A DNA stretch of 9,419 bases, taken from positions 1-9,419 of the forward strand of contig JALHPX010000085.1 in NCBI GenBank assembly GCA_022842225.1. The letters run 5' to 3'. Positions 1 through 5,761 of the stretch are shown in pieces (the stretch's first letter is position 1; each line of letters opens with the position of its first letter). The notes beneath the pieces were generated by a model, which did no database searches, was not told the origin of the DNA, and saw only the letters and a list, made by a program, of their open reading frames with translations. The translations under genes were made by a program, and so were the position numbers. The stretch comes from a bacterium (GTDB taxonomy: Bacteria; Bdellovibrionota; FAC87; UBA2466).

Positions 1-216
1 CAAAAGAACGATCGTCGCGATGACCTTATTGTTCTTTAGTAGTCCGCTGTGAATACGAAGAGCCCAATAGATCGCGAGAAATAAAAACAAGCTCGCCGTG
101 ACAGCGTTATACGGCTCAACGACAAATTGGCCATACTGGGACTCGGTATAGAGAGGTCCCCCGTCGATATACTGTTGGGTAAGTAGAGTGTCGGTAGAAT
201 TGTCGGGATGCGGCAT
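1..216 (-). CDS. N-terminal part of an integral membrane protein, possibly ceramidase-like
   Basis: An open frame on the minus strand starts at ATG 216-214 and runs without a stop off the left edge, giving 72 residues. A purine-rich AGGGAGG lies just upstream, although its spacing to the ATG is short. The protein begins with a polar, probably non-membrane stretch (residues 1-38), followed by a clear hydrophobic helix at about 39-54 and the start of a second at about 65. The pattern LYTE (22-25) and then VVEPYNAVT (32-40) directly before the first helix resembles the alkaline ceramidase/PAQR-like superfamily, where an acidic-Pro-x-Asn motif precedes the first helix. That likeness is from memory of the family, and the catalytic histidines would lie outside the window. 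It could equally be an unrelated polytopic protein. It is divergent from msrB, with 70 bp between the two start codons. Confidence 0.6.
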   Translation of the reverse strand, partial: MPHPDNSTDTLLTQQYIDGGPLYTESQYGQFVVEPYNAVTASLFLFLAIYWALRIHSGLLKNNKVIATIVLL

Positions 217-286
217 TGCCTCCCTAGTTCGGAATTTTTGAGCGTTCCCTTTACATCCCCCCATCCGCCTCTTTACGCTAAGAACT

Positions 287-832
287 ATGAAAGCCATCTT
301 ATGGTTATTACTGACAGTTTCCGTTTTGGCTCCAAGCGAGGGTTTTGCCGTGAATGAAGTTAAATCGAAAAAGACTTACAAAAAGCCGTCTGAATCCGAA
401 CTCCGCGAAAAGCTCACTCCGATGCAGTTCAAGGTGAGCCAGCAAAACGCCACAGAGCCCGCGTTTCAAAATGAGTTTTGGAACAATAAAGAAGAAGGGA
501 TCTACGTCGATATCGCAACGGGCGAGCCCCTTTTTAGCTCTGGGGATAAATACGATTCGGGCTGCGGCTGGCCGAGCTTTACCAAACCGATCGATCCCAA
601 AGCAGTCGTGAACAAGCAGGACAAAAGCCACGGCATGGAACGCATTGAGATCCGTTCGCGTACCGATTCCCATCTCGGCCACGTCTTTGAAGACGGCCCC
701 AAGGAGAGTGGCGGATTGCGCTATTGCATTAATTCTGCGTCGCTGCGCTTTATTGCAAAGAAAGATTTAAAAAAGGAAGGCTACGAGGAGTTTCTGCCGC
801 TGTTTAATAAATCGCAGACTTCAAAGCCATAA
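287..832 (+). CDS. msrB: Secreted peptide-methionine (R)-S-oxide reductase MsrB
   Basis: Reduces the R-epimer of methionine sulfoxide in oxidised proteins. The 181-residue product has a signal peptide (hydrophobic core about 4-16, probable cleavage after GFA at 19-21), so it should act in the periplasm or at the envelope. The MsrB fold covers about 38-172. Visible signatures are SGCGWPSF (91-98), the SHLGHVFEDGP block (128-138) and RYCINSASLRF (145-155). Cys147 is the expected catalytic cysteine and Cys93 the expected resolving cysteine. The two CxxC zinc sites of many MsrB proteins are absent: the segment YVDIATGEPLF (73-83) has no cysteine, as in zinc-free MsrBs of the Neisseria/Bacillus type. 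It is a stand-alone MsrB with no MsrA fusion. The start at 287 has only a weak ribosome site but gives a proper signal peptide. No terminator hairpin was seen after the stop. Function is confident; localisation is inferred. Confidence 0.95.
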   Translation: MKAILWLLLTVSVLAPSEGFAVNEVKSKKTYKKPSESELREKLTPMQFKVSQQNATEPAFQNEFWNNKEEGIYVDIATGEPLFSSGDKYDSGCGWPSFTKPIDPKAVVNKQDKSHGMERIEIRSRTDSHLGHVFEDGPKESGGLRYCINSASLRFIAKKDLKKEGYEEFLPLFNKSQTSKP

Positions 833-913
833 CTCATCTAATAGATTCTACCTTTCTTTGGTATACTTCTTATACGTCCAACCTTGAATTGAACATCCTC
901 AGAGGAGCTTAGC

Positions 914-1885
914 GTGATTCGCCGAGCCGCAATCATCTCGTTTGCGACATTACTCCCTCCCGTTCTGGAACTGCTGATTTTTCGCATCTGGCTGCGTTTT
1001 GGAATCGGGCTTCGTTTGGGACTACCTGGATTTGTGGACTTTGATTTAGTATTCCCTGCTTTGTTTTCCTTCGTGGCTTTGGGCGTATTGCTATACCAAC
1101 AACGTCCGGTCGAACCCGAAATTCAATGGCCGGCAGTGAGCATCAACTTACTTCTGGCATTCACTTTTGCGGTTGTTTGCTTTGAGTTTCGATCTCTTGA
1201 GGTCTTAGTGGGAGCAACGGCAGTCCGCGCTTTGTGGATCGCTAATCTGGCTGCGATGACGTTGAGTGCCTTCTTCCTCTTTATCCCTGTTAGCTACTTG
1301 ATCAAACACCCGATGCGTTGGCTGGTGATCCCCAGCGCCTTGATTGCTTCCACGATCATCATGGTGAAGCACCTCTATGTAGCGGTTTGGCCGTGGTTTG
1401 GAGTGGCATCTATTCAGGGAGTTTGCCAAACGCTGGAGTCAATCCAAGGCGGCACGGTCTGCAGTTGGAATTCGCCGTACTACTTCGCAATTAAACACCA
1501 ACAGATCAAAGTTCTTTTTGGCCCACCGTGCTCGGGTACCGACGGATTGTTGCTATTTCTGATTGGCTTTAGCACATTCTTGGCACTGGACTCGAAGGGC
1601 TTGAGCCGCACCCGCACTTTCTTTGTTTTCATTTTTGGAATTGCCTACGCACTGTTTTTGAACATTGCACGCGTTGTCAGCATTTTCCTACTGAGCCAAG
1701 CTGTGAATGATTACTACGGTGATAAACAGATCGGATTGAATATTCTGGTGGGCTTCTTCCATCTACACGCTGGCTGGGTGCTATACGCTGTCGGTTGGTC
1801 GGCGTTCTTCTGGGCTCTCTATGCGAGCAAAAGCTGGCTCACCCTCCCCGCTCATTCTCCGCTCGCCCACCCCATCAATCGGTAG
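914..1885 (+). CDS. Exosortase/archaeosortase-family membrane transpeptidase
   Basis: Predicted multi-helix inner-membrane cysteine protease/transpeptidase. Family members cleave C-terminal sorting signals (PEP-CTERM and relatives) of exported proteins. The start is GTG at 914, chosen because AGAGGAG (901-907) lies at good spacing. The 323-residue product has about eight hydrophobic segments. The family triad is readable: Cys206 in PPCSGTDG (204-211), Arg253 in NIARV (250-254) and His283 in FHLHAGW (282-288), matching the family patterns CSG, NxxR and HxxxGW. The non-membrane loop before Cys206 has two further cysteines (171 and 183) that could form a disulfide. No protein in this window has a recognisable sorting tail, so the substrate is unknown and I cannot assign an Xrt subclass. 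The last 34 codons overlap the 3' end of the ABC ATPase gene on the other strand. An imperfect -10 (TATACT, 862-867) lies upstream without a good -35. Family assignment is strong; enzymatic activity is inferred. Confidence 0.88.
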   Translation: MIRRAAIISFATLLPPVLELLIFRIWLRFGIGLRLGLPGFVDFDLVFPALFSFVALGVLLYQQRPVEPEIQWPAVSINLLLAFTFAVVCFEFRSLEVLVGATAVRALWIANLAAMTLSAFFLFIPVSYLIKHPMRWLVIPSALIASTIIMVKHLYVAVWPWFGVASIQGVCQTLESIQGGTVCSWNSPYYFAIKHQQIKVLFGPPCSGTDGLLLFLIGFSTFLALDSKGLSRTRTFFVFIFGIAYALFLNIARVVSIFLLSQAVNDYYGDKQIGLNILVGFFHLHAGWVLYAVGWSAFFWALYASKSWLTLPAHSPLAHPINR

Positions 1886-2584
1886 CTTGTGAACGAATCG
1901 GGATGTGACTGCAGGCGCCAAGCCTTGCAAGCACACTCGTCCTTTTTCCAAGTAAGTAGCCACGTCGCAAAAGCGACTAATCCACTCCAGATCATGGCTC
2001 ACCACCGCGACGGCAGCGCCTTCATTCACTCGCTCTCGCAAGTATCTTTCACACCGCCAGCGGAATCCCACATCGAGAACAGAGACCGTCTCGTCGATTA
2101 GAAAAAAATCCCAATCCGAAAAGAGCGCCGTTGCGAGAACGAGCCGCGCTCGCATCCCAGTGGATAAGCTTTTGACCAGAGCATTGGGTTGGTGACTTAA
2201 CTCACAAAACTGTAAGACCATCTGGCGCAGCTGCGAAACATCTTTCTGTGGCACCAGGTTCAGCGATGCCTGCAACGCCACTGCTTCCCATATCCGCAGT
2301 TCGGCATGTAACGCGCCTTCAGTGCCAATGACGCAAGCTACTTTCCCCTCGCGCTCCACCCAACCCGATGTGGGTGACGTAATACGGGAAAGAATATTGA
2401 GCAGCGTTGTTTTGCCAGAACCATTGGCACCAATGATTCCATGCACAGACCCCGGAATCAGATCCCAGTCGACGCCATCGAGAGCCTTTGCAGTCGAAAG
2501 GGGTGCGCGTAGCCAGCTCAAATCACGAAACGCCCCGCCCAATCGACGATAATTCTTTGTAACCTGCCTGGCCCGAAGGTGCAT
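1781..2584 (-). CDS. ABC transporter ATPase, polysaccharide-export type (KpsT/TagH/Wzt-N-like)
   Basis: Nucleotide-binding subunit that powers the permease encoded just upstream. The start is ATG 2584-2582, which overlaps the permease stop as TAATG, so translation is probably coupled. The frame is open for 25 more codons upstream, but those lie inside the permease gene. Of 267 residues, the ATPase core spans about 1-233: Walker A GANGSGKTT (52-60), signature LSTGM (140-144), Walker B FFLIDE (160-165) and H-loop His197. The pattern of LSTGM, LIDE and then SVLDVGF is typical of the O-antigen/teichoic/capsule export branch. The protein lacks the C-terminal carbohydrate-binding domain of Wzt. Instead it ends in a 34-residue charged tail (234-267) encoded entirely within the 105-bp convergent overlap with the exosortase gene. 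The transported substrate cannot be told from sequence. An export role is likely from the branch and the partner. Confidence 0.93.
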   Translation of the reverse strand: MHLRARQVTKNYRRLGGAFRDLSWLRAPLSTAKALDGVDWDLIPGSVHGIIGANGSGKTTLLNILSRITSPTSGWVEREGKVACVIGTEGALHAELRIWEAVALQASLNLVPQKDVSQLRQMVLQFCELSHQPNALVKSLSTGMRARLVLATALFSDWDFFLIDETVSVLDVGFRWRCERYLRERVNEGAAVAVVSHDLEWISRFCDVATYLEKGRVCLQGLAPAVTSRFVHKLPIDGVGERRMSGEGEPAFARIESPEERRPTDSV

Positions 2585-3378
2585 TAGAGTGCGTCGCTCA
2601 GATCTTTTTCCAATCGGAAAAACAATCCAAGCCCTCCCGCTAGCAGCACAAAAGTCCACACAGCGCTCACGAGCAAACCTGTGCCATCTGGCTGCGCACC
2701 TAAGAATCCATAGCGAAACACCGAGAGAATTCCCGTGAGAGGATTACTCACGATCAAAATTCGCCAAGTCGGCGCTAGTCCTTCTGGCGCATACAGAATC
2801 GGCGAGACGAAAAAAACTCCCTGCAACGCAAAACTGAGTGCGTAAGCAATATCTCGAAACCACACCTGCAATGGCGCCAGCCACAGAGAAATAGCGAAGC
2901 ACAGAGCAAGAAGCCACAAGGTGCCGGAAGATATGGCAATCAACCCGGTGATCGACGGAGCATTTCCGACGGCAGAAAACCAGACAACGAGAAGCAACAG
3001 GCCAATCGCAAGATCCGCAATGTGAGACAGCACAAAAATGAGCGGAACAAAAACTCTTGGGAAATAATTACGCTTCACAATCTCGCCATATCCCATGAAA
3101 CCCTGAGAGGCAGAAGCGAGCGACTTTGAGAAGTACAACCATGGCACGATTCCGCAAGCGAAGAACGCAGAGTAATCACCTGTACCATCCGGCTGTCGAA
3201 TCGCTGACTGGAAGACGCCTGCAATGACGATGATAGAAGCGAGCGGTTGTAGCAGCGCCCAACCCAATCCTAAAATGGCATTACGATAGCGGGTGCGAAT
3301 CTCACGGTAGGTGAGCCAAAAAAGCGAAGCGCGGTAATTCCAACATTCTTCAATGTTCAGCGCCCCGGCCTTTAGCAT
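2584..3378 (-). CDS. ABC-2 type permease, polysaccharide-export type (Wzm/TagG-like)
   Basis: Inner-membrane channel subunit of an ABC exporter, 264 residues, the usual length for the Wzm/TagG/KpsM family. Family signatures are in the expected order: a basic N-terminal cytoplasmic stretch R25 to W40 ending in AILGLGW, FPR (106-108) in the first cytoplasmic loop region, WFRD (173-176), NPLTG (212-216) and the terminal F-x-x-x-E-x-D-L block (254-260). About six membrane helices are visible, roughly at 41-60, 72-90, 110-134, 146-168, 180-196 and 236-254. The start ATG 3378-3376 is fixed by an in-frame TAG directly before it. It has no good ribosome site but begins 9 bp after the stop of the small lipoprotein gene, suggesting coupled translation. 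Its stop overlaps the ATPase start by one base. The two genes should form a (permease)2(ATPase)2 complex that moves a lipid-linked glycan or similar amphipathic substrate outward. No biosynthetic genes lie in the window, so the cargo is unknown. Confidence 0.93.
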   Translation of the reverse strand: MLKAGALNIEECWNYRASLFWLTYREIRTRYRNAILGLGWALLQPLASIIVIAGVFQSAIRQPDGTGDYSAFFACGIVPWLYFSKSLASASQGFMGYGEIVKRNYFPRVFVPLIFVLSHIADLAIGLLLLVVWFSAVGNAPSITGLIAISSGTLWLLALCFAISLWLAPLQVWFRDIAYALSFALQGVFFVSPILYAPEGLAPTWRILIVSNPLTGILSVFRYGFLGAQPDGTGLLVSAVWTFVLLAGGLGLFFRLEKDLSDAL

Positions 3379-3387
3379 CTAAGGAAT

Positions 3388-3543
3388 CTAATTGCTTTCG
3401 CTAGAGCGGTCCAGCGGCTGGCCAAAGCGATTGGCGAAATCTGTGTTCACTGGTTCACCCGACTTCTCGATGCGCCCACAGCCTCCCAAGAACACAAACA
3501 CCAGCAGACCAATCCCAATAATCTTTAGAAGTGAAAGAAACAC
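3388..3543 (-). CDS. Small lipoprotein of 51 residues, unknown function
   Basis: A short gene with GTG start 3543-3541 and TAG stop 3390-3388. The start is supported by AGGGGGAG (3556-3549 on the minus strand) at five bases' spacing. The product has a basic residue (Lys7), a hydrophobic core (8-19) and a lipobox LGGC with Cys22 as the lipidated residue. The predicted mature peptide is only 30 residues, polar, beginning CGRIEKSGEP, with an FANRFGQPLDR stretch in the middle. Gly at position +2 gives no inner-membrane retention signal, so outer-membrane anchoring is the simplest prediction. It overlaps the 3' end of the PEGA/barrel gene by 19 bp and ends 9 bp before the permease gene, which places it inside the operon. 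I recognise no family. Its size and polar mature part recall accessory lipoproteins of envelope complexes, but that is analogy only. It would be missed by annotators that ignore short genes or GTG starts. Confidence 0.8.
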   Translation of the reverse strand: MFLSLLKIIGIGLLVFVFLGGCGRIEKSGEPVNTDFANRFGQPLDRSSESN

Positions 3544-5075
3544 TCGAACTCCCCCTGCAATACAGATTTGCCGTTATTCGTCGCGTCAGCCCTTGTGAAA
3601 GAAACTGCCGCGAGCTTTGCCCCAATCCCCCAACCGGTCGTCAACATTCCCCAACTTTGACTCGACACCAGCCACCGATAGCGCAGCGCTCCGCCCCACC
3701 CCCACTGACTCAGCGAAGGGGCAGTGCGGAATTGAAGTTCGCTCAAATAACGTAGCTGATAAACGCCTACAAGCCTCATCACAAGCGCTTCGACTGCAAT
3801 GGAATGCCCGGCGGTCAAACCAACTTGCCACCCGGTTGCCAAAGAAAAGCGATGAAATTTTGCGGAGACTAATGCGTTTGAATACGCCGCTTCGCGTTGA
3901 CCAAAATGGTAACCAAACTGCCAGTACCAATTCGGAGTGACATCCACACCAAAGGCACCGCCGAAGAAAGCATGCGGTATGGCAACCGACTCCATGCTCG
4001 CCGACGCATATCCCAGCGGCGCTAGCGAGAATGAATACATTGCCCGCTCGTCGATAATTCGCTCCCGCGGAGCCTCATCACCATCTAACTCAAAACGGGG
4101 TCTTCTTTCGGTGGGGACTTTGGAATCGGATTCGGCGGAGACGGCTCGAGGTTCACCCGCTGCGTCCGCGCCCGCTCGTGGCTCCAAAGTGTAGTGCCGG
4201 GTTTCGTGTCGATCTTTTCTCACAATGACTTCGGTGGTGAGTGGCAGTGCTTTATCGTGGCGAATTTCTACTGCTACGCTTTTGCCGGCGGAAACGGGGA
4301 ACAACTTCATCGGCGAAAACCCTGCGGGATGTCCCTCGACTTTAAGCTTCGCACCCGACGGAGTGGTCGTGATGGAGAGATGGGCCAGCGCCTTTCTCAA
4401 TTTCTTGTGTACTTGAACCGTTTGTCCGGCTTCCAATTGAACTTTTTCGGTGTAGTCGGAGCGCTCTGGATGCTCGATGCGAACTTCATGCGCGCCGGGA
4501 TCCAGTACGCCCATTAGCTTGATCGGAGTCTGTCCAAAGCGCTTATCGTCGATATAAACATCCGCGCCAGGTGGCTCGCTGGAGACTTCGAGAGCGCCTC
4601 GGATGCGCACTTGAAAAGCACTTCCCTGCGAGGACCAATCCGCTTCTTGTGCTAGCGGTTGTAGTTTCGCAAGGCGCAGTTTTTCTTTGGCGATGGTGGT
4701 TTTGGGAAAGCGAAAAAGCACCCAGGCCTCGACTCCTCGGGCGTTGCGCTCAAAGAAAGTCTCCTGCTGCTCAAAGCCATCAAAACGAACTTTGGGAAAA
4801 GTTTCATCCGTGGATTTGGTGGTGTTGCTCGTTCTCGAATTCTCCAAAGAACGGAGTTCGATTTGCGTTTCGCTGCCGAAATTCTCTCGCACGATTTGAG
4901 TCTGCGCGTCCGACCTAGCATCCGCTATGGACTCGCTTTCTGTCGGCGCTACACTACGGCCGACGTAATAGCGATACACGCCGTCTTCTGCTTTTCCGCC
5001 CCGATCGACCCATTCAGGTCGATCGGCGGCGTAGGCTGAAAATAGAATTAGAACAAAGGGAATGAAACGGACCAT
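3525..5075 (-). CDS. Exported LPP20-like / tandem PEGA / beta-barrel fusion protein
   Basis: A 516-residue envelope protein of unknown function with four readable parts. First, a signal peptide (1-17, core about 3-15, cleavage near AYA/AD). Second, an LPP20-like domain (about 18-135) opening with PEWVDRGG (20-27) and GVYRYYVGRS (32-41). Third, two PEGA-type beta domains: one at about 160-226 with SSEPPGADVYIDD (165-177) and the GQTP turn (181-184), and one at about 231-298 with TTPSGAKLKVEG (237-248). Fourth, after a charged low-complexity linker (299-342), a region (about 345-516) of alternating aromatic/small-residue strands ending in ECFFHF. A terminal Phe is typical of BamA-recognised outer-membrane barrels. 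PEGA domains are associated with surface or S-layer-like proteins, but their ligand is not settled. The start ATG 5075 lies 2 bp after the upstream stop (TAAGCATG), so translation is probably coupled. The small lipoprotein gene begins inside its 3' end. Confident as a gene and an exported protein; the barrel is inferred from pattern. Confidence 0.88.
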   Translation of the reverse strand: MVRFIPFVLILFSAYAADRPEWVDRGGKAEDGVYRYYVGRSVAPTESESIADARSDAQTQIVRENFGSETQIELRSLENSRTSNTTKSTDETFPKVRFDGFEQQETFFERNARGVEAWVLFRFPKTTIAKEKLRLAKLQPLAQEADWSSQGSAFQVRIRGALEVSSEPPGADVYIDDKRFGQTPIKLMGVLDPGAHEVRIEHPERSDYTEKVQLEAGQTVQVHKKLRKALAHLSITTTPSGAKLKVEGHPAGFSPMKLFPVSAGKSVAVEIRHDKALPLTTEVIVRKDRHETRHYTLEPRAGADAAGEPRAVSAESDSKVPTERRPRFELDGDEAPRERIIDERAMYSFSLAPLGYASASMESVAIPHAFFGGAFGVDVTPNWYWQFGYHFGQREAAYSNALVSAKFHRFSLATGWQVGLTAGHSIAVEALVMRLVGVYQLRYLSELQFRTAPSLSQWGWGGALRYRWLVSSQSWGMLTTGWGIGAKLAAVSFTRADATNNGKSVLQGEFECFFHF

Positions 5076-5077
5076 GC

Positions 5078-5701
5078 TTATTCGTGCGCTTTGTCTTGTC
5101 CGGCCGGTACGCGGTTCTCAAAGAATTCGATTTGTTTTTGCGTAATGGCTTCTTTGAGTCGGGGATCTGCTTGCTGAATATTGTTCACAACGCGCTTTTT
5201 GAGTTCGTCGTAATCTTTCTGCGTAATTTCGCTCAAGACATGGCAATCAACTCGCTCGTCGGTGCCGATGCGATAGCGCTCAAAATACTGTTCGACGTGC
5301 TTCATGCCGCTAATGCGACCTTTGAATTCACCGCTGCGGACTTTGCCCAAAACAATTTCAGCGTTCTCGTTAAGCGACTGCTGAGCGTTGTCCAGAGAGC
5401 CGCGGATGTCGGTCGCCATCTCCGTAAGCAATGTTTCGCGTGCATCGAGCTTTGCCAGGTCGTAGCAGCCATTGACTCGCTCATCGCCGCGAACGGTGTG
5501 CACAGAGCGGAAAAATACTTTGTCACCCTTGTCCCAAGTGAGTCGGTTCTCTTCGACCCAACTTGGCGGGCTATCTTTATGCGTACTCGAATCCAACCAT
5601 ACTCGGCGAGTTGTTGGTCCTGATGCACAGTGCGACAAAAACAATCCGAAAGTAAAAAGCAATGCGCCAAATATAAAACGTTCCGCAACCTTTTGCGTCA
5701 T
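5078..5701 (-). CDS. Probable LPP20-like lipoprotein, first gene of the envelope operon
   Basis: A 207-residue exported protein. It has a basic N-terminus, a hydrophobic core (10-22) and then LSHC with Cys25 as the likely lipidated residue. Histidine just before the cysteine is unusual for a lipobox, so lipidation is probable rather than certain. The mature part carries PPSWVEE (45-51), a glycine/acidic turn with VFFRSV (62-67), a long helical stretch (80-120) and YFERYR (139-144) followed by a charged C-terminal helix. The arrangement (P-x-W-V near the N-terminus, then FFxRSV, then (F/Y)FER) is repeated at the start of the next protein, so the two look like diverged copies of an LPP20-like domain. 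The start ATG 5701 follows GGGGGAA on the minus strand (5711-5705) and a well-placed -10 box at 5728-5723. It leads a five-gene operon with the PEGA/barrel protein, the small lipoprotein and the ABC exporter. No function is known. Confidence 0.85.
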   Translation of the reverse strand: MTQKVAERFIFGALLFTFGLFLSHCASGPTTRRVWLDSSTHKDSPPSWVEENRLTWDKGDKVFFRSVHTVRGDERVNGCYDLAKLDARETLLTEMATDIRGSLDNAQQSLNENAEIVLGKVRSGEFKGRISGMKHVEQYFERYRIGTDERVDCHVLSEITQKDYDELKKRVVNNIQQADPRLKEAITQKQIEFFENRVPAGQDKAHE

Positions 5702-5722
5702 GAGTTCCCCCGAAGTGAAGCC

Positions 5723-5752
5723 ATTATAACGCTTTCGTCGCAGGCACGATAA
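5723..5752 (-). promoter_or_regulatory. Predicted sigma70-type promoter of the envelope operon
   Basis: On the minus strand an exact TATAAT occupies 5728-5723. With an 18-bp spacer the -35 would be TTATCG (5752-5747), a weak match to TTGACA. Transcription would start near 5716, giving a leader of about 15 nt that contains the GGGGGAA ribosome site before ATG 5701. The -10 match and geometry are good and the -35 is poor. Sigma-factor preference in this organism is unknown. Confidence 0.5.
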
Positions 5753-5753
5753 T
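5748..5753 (+). promoter_or_regulatory. Possible -10 element for the divergent membrane-protein gene
   Basis: GATAAT on the plus strand lies only 8 bp before ATG 5762. No Shine-Dalgarno sequence is visible in between. If it is real, the transcript would start at or within a base or two of the ATG, making the message leaderless. The possible -35 TTATAA (5724-5729) is weak and overlaps the opposing -10. This is tentative. Confidence 0.25.
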
Positions 5754-5761
5754 ATCTTCTG

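Noticed and set aside
861..875. Inverted repeat GTATA-CTTCT-TATAC before the exosortase gene as an operator
   Set aside because: Five-base AT-rich arms are expected by chance, and no matching -35 or second copy was found.
2585..2659. 25 extra codons upstream of the ABC ATPase start
   Set aside because: They lie inside the permease coding sequence and do not resemble an ATPase N-terminus. ATG 2584 overlaps the permease stop in the common TAATG arrangement and begins the family-like sequence.
3392..3940. Plus-strand frames 3392-3598, 3531-3755 and 3617-3940
   Set aside because: They are antisense to the PEGA/barrel gene and the small lipoprotein, have low-complexity Pro/Arg/Ser content, and show no motif.
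5084..5623. 179-codon open frame on the plus strand opposite the first lipoprotein gene
   Set aside because: It has no ribosome site or recognisable motif. The minus-strand frame has a signal peptide, promoter, ribosome site and a domain shared with its neighbour, so this is an antisense shadow.
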